Notes under the pieces: model-generated
Told to the model about the DNA's origin: nothing
The model's database searches: none
What the model saw: the letters and a program-made list of their open reading frames with translations, nothing else
Program-made: the position numbers and the translations under genes
Source: Cerioporus squamosus
Taxonomy: Eukaryota; Basidiomycota; Agaricomycetes; Polyporales; Polyporaceae
Assembly (NCBI GenBank): GCA_022592435.1
Contig: JABYQS010000060.1
Coordinates: 124,001 to 188,000 of the forward strand
Reading direction: 5' to 3'
DNA: 64,000 nucleotides
Shown here: in pieces, positions 55,838 to 64,000 of the stretch
Position numbering within the stretch: the first letter of the stretch is position 1
Layout of the letters: each line of letters starts with the position of its first letter

Positions 55838-56951
55838 ACTCCGGACTGCCTCTTCACTGCGCTCTGTTGTACATTTAGCTCCATCTTGTAATATCATCGG
55901 CCGCACAGGAACCGCTGCTCGTGGCGCCTCGCTCAACTAGAAGACCATCCGGAGGAAAAACCACATCGGCTACCGTACGTCCCTGAAAGCCCTTGACAGG
56001 CAATGACACCGTCCCCACGCTAGGGCACTGCTTCCATACACCTTGCAAGCACTTGTTCATGTTCGCAGGGACTGGTCGGGCGGTTGTCGGAGGTGTGGTA
56101 GGCACGTTTGCTTGTTCGGAGTCCGATGTTTGCGGGAACCCGGAGTGCAGGCTCATGGAAGGGCGGGACGTTGGATCTTGATATCTGTCAACGCGGACCG
56201 CGATCTTCACCACCAGGTCACACCTGTCATCTGTCAGTGTCAGTTCTTGTTCAGGGACGTGCTCAGTGCCAGACGCGCGGCGGTCAGAAGGTGAGAAGCA
56301 GGGCTGTTGAGTTGCACAAGCCGCTCCTTGGCGGCATCTCTGGTGCTCAAGGTACGATAGGCTGGGGCTAAACGTAAAGTTCAAGTCTACCGTGCTGCCT
56401 ATCGGCGTCGGTGCCGCGTTTCCTGCTGCTGTGTGTCCGGCCGAAACACTTTGCTCCCGTAGGGCTACGGGAGCAGATCCTCCGGGGCGTTGGTAGTTAG
56501 TGGCATGTTGGCTATGTATCCAATGGGCTAAGCTGCTCCCTGGAGCTTACTTCCCGAGATGTTCACCTCCATTGAATATCATTGTTTAGGCCACACAGGC
56601 TGCAGTAAGACCTGAATGTACTTGGTGCATGAGGGTGTCGTTGTGAGCTTGTGAGCTAGCGCCTACATGACGTAGTACATAGATCGTCCGCGCGCTTAGA
56701 CTGCCCAGTCTGTTTCGAACCTCCACGTCCACGGATGCAAACATCGAGCTTCAGACCCTCTTTCGACCGATCTGCGCTATGGTTCTGCTCTATCGACGCT
56801 ATATCTGCGCACTTACTCCCCGCTTCGATCGACAATCACTCGGTGATGTGACCAGAGAAGCTCGTGGACGGGACGCGTGGACTGCGCGGCCCGCTGCAGT
56901 CGCTGACCCTTGCGTTCTACTACGACCGTTCACGACGATTCACAAGACCTC
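55838..56951. other. Intergenic, no recognisable gene
   Basis: Between the FAS1 gene and the orphan gene. ATGs and frames up to about 170 codons on the minus strand match nothing. The second half is the probable promoter of the orphan gene. Confidence 0.45.
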
Positions 56952-58201
56952 ATGGCAAGCCACAAGCGCAGAGTAACAGACCTGACCGCGGGAGACGTAG
57001 ACCCGGTGATCCAGTCGCTGGTTCCATTCATGGCCGGTTTGGACCGTGACGACGAGCGGACAGCGGGCGTGGTCGAGATAATCGAGTCGCTGTTCTTCAA
57101 GCTCAAGCAGGGTTCGGTGCGTCACAATTTTCCGAACCTCGCAACGCATCGCTCATGTTAGCTCATGACCATCTGACATATCCCCGATCGTGACAGCGTG
57201 CACCATCTATCGCCACCGCGCTGGACTTGCAGGAGAACCACATCTATCCGTATGGACTCGAGTTCAAGGACGAGACCGCGAAGGCCCTCGTGCGCCAGCG
57301 AGGCGCGCAAGAAGTCGACAACAACTTCCTGACGCTGTCGAATACGAAGGCCCTCATCTCGCTCGTGCGCAAGCACATGTCTCGCGCGGTACGCCACAAG
57401 CACATTCAGGCATGCGGGCAGCAGCAGACTGACCAATGCGCATCCGATCCGGGCAGTCTTTGGGCGGGTGCCGGATGCTCATCGATGTCATAATTCTCCG
57501 GCTCGCGTCTGTGATGAGCAGCGACGCGGATAACCTCGCTGTAATCCCAGATTGGACTGCTCTGAACACCGGCCCGGGGGCGAGGCCCTCCCTCGAGGGC
57601 GTCATCGACTATCTGATCACGAAACGCCCTTCCAAGTACTCAGGTGGGCGCACACGCATGTGGTTACTCTATTGCGGGGTGGAGAGGCTGATGATGGAAT
57701 CGCAGGTCTGATACTCTCCGAACCTGTAGGAGCGCTGAACAGGCCTGACCTGGCACACGTCGGGTCGTCGAACATCTACGAGGCTAGGACGTGTTCGGAA
57801 CTCCAATCGGGCCTAATGCAAGCGGTACTTGCAGCAGCCACGTCGGTCAGAGAAAATCAGTGAGTCCGGTACTACTCGTTCGCCGGAGGATATTCATGTG
57901 CATGATTTGCGTTCTTGTAGGAAAGAGTGTGCCAGAGGTGCCGTCACCTGTGGCGACCATTGGATATTTTTCGCGTACCAGGGTCCGAAAGGCGGGGACT
58001 ATGCCAAGTATGCGCGAACTGAGGTGCTCGACGTTGGCAAGGATGCTGAGAACCTCGAGCTCATCCTCGGTGTTCTTGTTGATTGGGTTTGTCGTCCACA
58101 GCTCGCATAGTTGCCGAGCGAGCCTAACAGTACGCTAACGCCTGCGCTAGATCGAGAATGCCGAGGTGTTTGGGCCGCAGAAGTACTTCTACATCGTCTA
58201 A
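56952..58201 (+). CDS. Orphan basidiomycete protein, possibly nuclease-fold
   Basis: Six exons (56952-57116, 57197-57388, 57457-57643, 57706-57859, 57921-58086, 58151-58201) give about 304 residues with all junctions in frame. I recognise only a general resemblance to a fungal family of unknown function: an N-terminal helical part (SLVPFMAGLDRDDE), then MLIDVIILRLASVM, NLAVIPDWTAL, LEGVIDYLITKRP, NIYEARTCSELQSGLMQAVL, KECARGAVTCGDHWIFFAY and a C-terminal WIENAEVFGPQKYFYIV. The spacing of the D/E of VIDY, the EAR strand and the following Gln-containing helix is reminiscent of PD-(D/E)xK nuclease-like folds, where EAK is usual. This is inference only. The start ATG is the first after an in-frame leader and could move upstream. 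Confidence 0.65.
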
Positions 58202-61200
58202 CATCGGGCGTTGTTACGTTGACACCGCAGTTGGTCGACTGCGGGCCCTGAATATACCCTGGTGAGTCGACGTTGGCTGGTTTGGCCAGAGTACCCTAAC
58301 AGTGCCTGAGATAACGTGTGGCAGATACCAACGATTCGTCAGATCCGTAGACTTATCTCTACGTAACCGTTGCAATAACATGTTAACGAGATTACGACAA
58401 GTGCGGGTTAGTGGCAGATTCAGTGTGGGTAAGTAGTTCCACAATTATCTGACGTCATGCACAAGTGGTTGTCTGGCTGACACGGATCCGATTTAGTGCA
58501 GCGACGATCAGGCGGCTTCTGTGCTTCTTCCTAGTTCGGCGTGACAGCTTTCCTATGTTCGTCGCGGCTTGTCTGCACCCTGACACTGCGCTCGACTCCG
58601 ACCACTCTGTGTGCTGGGACTCTCTGGTTTGCGAGTCCGCATCTCGGACGAGCACGACCTCTTCCTACGGATAGGCTGTATCATTCAGCCACGGATCTAA
58701 CAACAACACCTTCACCTAGGCTCGAAGTTGCTGCGAACACGTCGGAACAACGAGGCTCGCTGCTAGAACAATCGTCGCCCCAAATGAAGCAGCACCACAT
58801 CTGGACCTCACTCCACCCAAGCTCACACAGACTTGCACGGCGCAATGTGGCTGGTATGCGACCTTAGCCTTCGTCGTCACTAAAAATTTAGACTGCAGGT
58901 GCGCCGATCCTGCTCTGCGGTGTTCTCTTTCCCAGGCCGGATGCAAAGAAGCATTGTGGCAGACGAACTTGCCTCCTTATGGCGCAGTGGTAGAAGTGCG
59001 GTGACAGCGGACGCCACTATCCGTTTGCTTCAGTCATACTCCGACATGGGAAACGCCCTCATCGTGCGGTGCAGATTCGTTCGCCCAAGCTCGGCCTAGG
59101 ATGTTAGCAACATGACATCGGACATCGTGCCAGGCGTACAACAGCACATGCAGGGGGGCTTCTCATCCGCTAGACGGTATGCTTCTGACTTCCGGACCTA
59201 TCAACTGACCCATGCCACCGCAGAATGCACGACGCGAATACCTGCATCCATCCGTCTCCAGGGGCTAGGTCCTATCCATCCACCCATCTGCGCCTGTGCG
59301 GGTTCGTGTTGTCCGCATTTGCGATAGATGTAACCCGAACAGGCATACGTGGTCTGCCGACGGTGGACGAGCGGAAGACCAGAACGCAAGTCCAAAGCCC
59401 GCTCAATTGGCCAAGCACCCCGGCGCGCAGAAGGCCTCAGCTGCGTCTCCTCCTCCGCCAATAGACTGAGACAGAACAAGTGTCCCTCGCTCGCGCCCGT
59501 CCGAACGGCCTGCACGGTGTGCATCAGCGCCAGGTCCACAGCGCCGTCTAGCCAATCGTCGCCCCAGATCTCATTTCCCCCAGGCTTCTCTCCCTTCCCG
59601 ACGTCTTCTTCCCTGCGAAGCTGCCACTGCGCCAGGGACCACAGTCCACCAACTCAGCCACCTATCGTAATCCCCTCGCAATTGGCCAGGGTCGCCTTGC
59701 CACTGGCCGTTAGCTCTCGTGATGTTACGCGACCTGTTGCGTCGCGCGACTCGCGCAAGCACCAACTCCCATTGGCGCAATCCCTCGTCGCAACACTGTA
59801 TTGCCCCGCAAATTGTGCACTGCCCCGCACTTGCGCGCGCGGCTCCCCCTGCCTCGGGTAAACACCGACTAGAAGAGTGCTTAGGCCCGTTCGAGAGGGA
59901 ACAGCGTTTGTCAATGATATGCATCCCGTGCTGGGATACTAGGATGACCTTCCTAGGGCGCGCGTTCTCAGGGTCGCCGGACGGGCTGTGCTTCCGGGGC
60001 TAACCATACATAAAGGCCGAAACGCGCGCCCCGGACGCCGACTGCGCCCACCGTTGGGGGCGCTCCCGGTTTACATACAGATTACAAGGGCGGGCGCTGG
60101 GAGCGACGCGCTCGTCTATGGTCTCTGCTGGGTTTTACACGATTTTTGTGCCATTGCGTGTGCGATGTGATGCATCGGGCATGACGGGGCCGAGGTGAGC
60201 GATTACTGTTAGTACGTGGAGCCGTGCTTGATAGTGCTCACGCCTCCGAAGTAGGTCGGACTGCGATACTCAGACTGGCGATGCTGTCGTTGCTGGGAGT
60301 CGCTCGGTTCCTAGTATCCGGGGAAATGCACCTGCGCCGCAGAGCTGACGACAGCCACACCGCGACTCCGTCGCAGGGACCTGTCACAAAGTTACGATAC
60401 CTGCCGCCACTGTTCGCTCGTGCAGGACGTCGCTGTCGACGCGAACACGTACTCGCAGTCTCTGGCTCTCGGAGAAACACGCGCCTTATCTTGCGTCCCA
60501 TCTCGCGTCCCGCTCTGCATCTCGGAGAAATGTACCCCGCATACGTCGTCTAGGACGTCACTTCGCACTCTCACGAGCAAGCCGGCCGGGATCTCAGGAT
60601 CAATGTATATGGCGGACGCCTCGACCCACCACCAATGACTATCAGCATCTGCGACCCGTACGTTGAACAGAGACATGGTCGCGGGCGCAGCGGCACCGCA
60701 CCGCAGCAAGCCACACACATACACACACTCGCGCTCCACAACGCTGTCAACCCCTTTCCAGCAAGACGACTACATATCGAATTGCGTTCGCCGCTCTGTA
60801 TACGCACCTGGGCCGAAAGCCACTCAAAGCGCCCCTGGAGCCCGGGAGATGGCAATTGGATAGCCGGATCTGCTTAGGACCCCGTGGAGACAAGACGCCT
60901 GATGCTACCGCAAACACTCAAGAGGTGTTCCTGCATGTCGTCCCGCCGAGTGGCGTGAAGTCACGACGTCCGGCAGCGACACCCTTCACCTCTGCAGCGA
61001 ATGGTAGGAACCTGAGGCAGTCACGTTCCTATTCGCCGACCGGAACGAGTTTCTATGCTCCTAGATGGAAGAGGCAGCACCATGACCATCCCCGCTCTAG
61101 CGACGACCCTCTTCTCCCGCTAGACGTGAGCATTGATCTGTGCCCCGTCCACCCTCACCCCCTCGACAGCGGCAAAAGCCCAACGTGCCGCGCAGACCAT

Positions 61201-64000
61201 CGAGGCCTCGTACGCGAGTATGTGAAGTTTGCGGTGGTGCTGTAGCGCCGCCTTCTGGTTCGCGCCTTCGTCTTCGTGCAGACGTCAGGCGTGTTCGCCT
61301 TCTGTGAGCACGCACTTCACAAGGTTCAGCAACAGAACATGATTCTAACTGAGAACCTTCTTGCAGGCCGCAGCCCTCGGAAGGGGCATCGGACTTCCCA
61401 GGGGTGCTCCGCGAGGTGCAGCTGCACCTGCCGCATTTGCAGCGACTCCTCGACTCCTGACTTCTACTTCACTGCGTGTATGTAGTTCCATTAGTCGCCA
61501 GGGGCCAAAGTCGTCCGCAACGCACATCGCCTTCTGGAGCAATCACCGCAGAGACGTTCGGAGTTCACGCAGCCGTACTTCGAAAGCCACTCAGGTGATC
61601 GGTCAGCTATTCTCGTGCACCTTCACGTTCGCAAGAACCATGCTACGGGCCTTCGAACACTCCGGCCCCCTCGTCCTACGCGACGCCTAGCGGAGCATAT
61701 CGCAGTTCCATATTCTAGGCACGGTCCACGACTCTGTATCCGCGGACGACGAACGTCGCATCTGGGGGATTCGACTAGCGTATGCCGACCCGGCGTACTC
61801 GCACTCGCGGGAACGAGGACCACCGAACGTCAAGGTGTGCCCCGCCGGCTGGTAGCGAGGCATGACGGCCGTCCGGAGGCGAATCGGATTGCACTCGTTG
61901 AACGCGATGAGTCCAAAGAATGTGTCGCGAATTCGAAGGGGCCGAAGTTGCGGATGAGACGATGATACGCAGAACGCATCATGCATGCGAACGTGGTGAG
62001 CCGAAGCACAAGCCGACGGCTTCGTGTATTCGCAGCTGGTGGTCTAAGTCCGATTTGAACACACGGGGCGGCGAGCGAAGGAAGAAGAACGTTCTCCTGG
62101 GCTCATGCTCTGCTCGCACGAAGCTGACCACCCCCATGGCGTCGGGCCGTCCGTGAGTCGGTGCCCCAGTGCTCAGACCGCCGTGCACCTGTGCACTGGT
62201 ACTACCATGCAGTGAACTCAGCAAGTACCGAAATGGACATTCGAACCATCCGGCTGCGTATCAAGCACGAGAACAGATAGAAGCCAGAACAGAACAGCTA
62301 CAGCGCTCACAACAGAACGAAGTTCCCGCGATCCGCGATGCCGCAAAGCACGACCTTCAGCGACGACGTAATGCGCATCTCATCTTTGTAGTCACAGGAA
62401 GGGGCACGAGACAGGAGGCCAAGATGAGGAATCCTGGAATTGTAAGATGCGTATCTCTGATCTGCACCCGTGGCCGCCGGTAGTCCGCACCGCACCGCGA
62501 ATCGGCCGCACTACGCTCCTCTCGCCGATGGCGAGCCATTCAGTCCGTCTGCATGCAACTGGCTCGAAAGTGACGGAACTCTACCCGCCGATCAGGGCCA
62601 AAGGCCCCGAAACGGTCTAGGCTGGCTCTCTAATCCTCGAGGATTCCGTGACCACTTTGCTATGCATGCTAGCGACCTTAGCTCGAGGCTTGGAGTCGCG
62701 GACGCTGCGGGGAGCAAGCCACTGTGTCAGTGATTACCTCCTAGCAGAGATACGAGTAAGCCCGTTGACAAGCATCGTGCAGAGACAGCAGACTAATAGT
62801 AGGAGGCCGAGGCTCGCGCCGTGCGGATGCTTTGCAAGTCCGAAGATGTCGCTCCCGGTGTCCAATGACACATGTACATTGACGTCGAAACTTGACATGG
62901 TAACCGTGCTTCCGGTCCCTGGCCCGCAAATAGCAGCGAACTCACTTGCGAATCCAGGTCAGGACTGCATTTCGACATATTGGCGATGATTGGCCGCCTT
63001 TGAATCAGAAACGGACGCACGAAACAGCTACTGAATCATCAATGCAACAGCACCTTGAACCGGAGCTCGGCCGCCGAGTAGTAAGCTCGGCCCTGGAGTA
63101 GAAGGCGCACGCATGCGCAGGAGGAGGATCGGAGCACCGAGGACCATCCCATGGTTGCCAATGGTAGGCACGTTCGCGCGAAAGGAAGCCTCCAGAGCGG
63201 CGTTCTCTGTCTTGGGAAGCCTGAGGCACTGGCAGGCAGAGGGTGGAGGTGCGGGCGAGGGTGGTCGGGCCACACACGCCCTAGCTGCGCCGTGGAAGTT
63301 CGCGGCTCGGACGAACGGGCGAGCGCGGCCGCCCCAGAACTGCATTGAATGCCACTGCGCGGTGGGCCAGGAGCCAGGAGAAGTCGTGGGGGGACGAGCG
63401 GGCTGCGGAAGGAACAAGTTGCCCGTCTTCGACTTCGACTTCACCGGTATGCAAGTCGCCTGACGTCTTAGTTCCTCCTCACTCGCCACTTGCCAGGCTG
63501 CGAACTTCGAAGGCAGAATGCGGGATGTTTGGGGCCTGGCGGTGGTGTGGTCGACGTCCATTCCGAGACTCTCGGGCGCCCGGCGTGGCAGATCATGGGT
63601 CCGCCGCTATCTGGACGAACACAGTTCGAGCAACGCCAGTTCCCGCACAGAGCCCGGGCGCAGGAGGCGCTCGACCTAGCATTGATCATGCAGTCAAATT
63701 CGAACTCTAGCTTCTCAGGCTGTAACAGACAAGCGGCCGCCACAAGCTGGGCGATCGACCCGCAGCCCCGACTCGGGAGCCGGACTGACTGCCTGAGTAC
63801 TGGTCCTTGCGAGGATCCCTCTGGAGAGGCTATTCGGGAGAACGCCTTACGATTGCGCTTTGCCGCGAGTGCCACTGACCGCATTGAACATGCAGTGACA
63901 CTCCCACCGCGAACGGGCACCCCGGCGCAGGTATGTACGCAGCCGACACTCTTCCTGCCACTGACGCCCTGTCAAGCCCAAGCCGGCCGTCCAAAACAGC
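58202..64000. other. Long gene-poor stretch at right end
   Basis: About 5.8 kb without a supportable gene. Overlapping open frames of 60-180 codons occur on both strands with Arg/Ser/Pro-rich content. One suggestive relic is on the minus strand around 62840-62905, reading VNVHVSLDTGSDIFGL, which resembles the first active-site motif of pepsin-type aspartic proteases; nothing upstream or downstream supports a complete gene. The last 500 bases run off the window. Confidence 0.35.

Noticed and set aside
58968..59000. tRNA-like start GCCTCCTTATGGCGCAGTGG
   Set aside because: Resembles the 5' half of an elongator tRNA-Met with an A box, but no matching acceptor strand or B box follows within 150 bases.

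Overview
The window is nuclear DNA of a filamentous basidiomycete, most likely a wood- or litter-decaying agaricomycete. The genes have many short GT-AG introns of about 50-60 bases, including micro-exons. The families present (HET-domain protein, fungal P450s, GH28 pectinase, FAS1 protein, F-box/LRR protein, CBM21 glycogen-targeting subunit, basidiomycete single-pass membrane proteins) fit that group. I could rebuild intron-exon structures by hand for most genes because frames and splice sites agree.

Layout. 0-4 kb: decayed P450 and aldo-keto reductase fragments flank an intact F-box gene. 4-8.8 kb: nothing recognisable. 8.8-11.5 kb: a CBM21 protein with a PP1-docking motif. 11.5-20.6 kb: gene-poor. 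20.6-24.7 kb: a glutathione transferase, an intron-containing tRNA-Ala(UGC), and a 19-exon GH28 pectinase that carries a 1-base deletion. 25-39.3 kb: a duplication-rich block with two tandem single-pass membrane proteins plus fragments of further copies, an oppositely oriented pair of Ser/Pro/Arg-rich paralogs, and the EXO5 exonuclease with a broken second copy of its 5' end. 40-41.9 kb: a HET-domain gene. 42.3-45.2 kb: a P450 pseudogene, then ubiquitin-eL40. 46.5-58.2 kb: a conserved, gene-dense stretch with a Gfd2-like DEDDh-fold protein, coatomer delta (RET2), a Kv-beta-type aldo-keto reductase, a FAS1 protein and an orphan fungal family. 58.2-64 kb: gene-poor.

The most interesting object is the EXO5 homolog (32.6-35.5 kb). 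Besides the Fe-S nuclease core it carries a basic cluster, a textbook PCNA-interacting PIP box and three tandem ubiquitin-interacting motifs in inserted segments. This combination predicts recruitment to ubiquitinated PCNA. It is a motif-level inference, and I do not know of a description of it.

A caution applies to the whole window. Single-base deletions break otherwise intact reading frames in the GH28 and ubiquitin-eL40 genes, and frame breaks also occur in one membrane-protein paralog. Some of these may be assembly errors, whereas the P450s and the fragments carry many lesions and are real pseudogenes.
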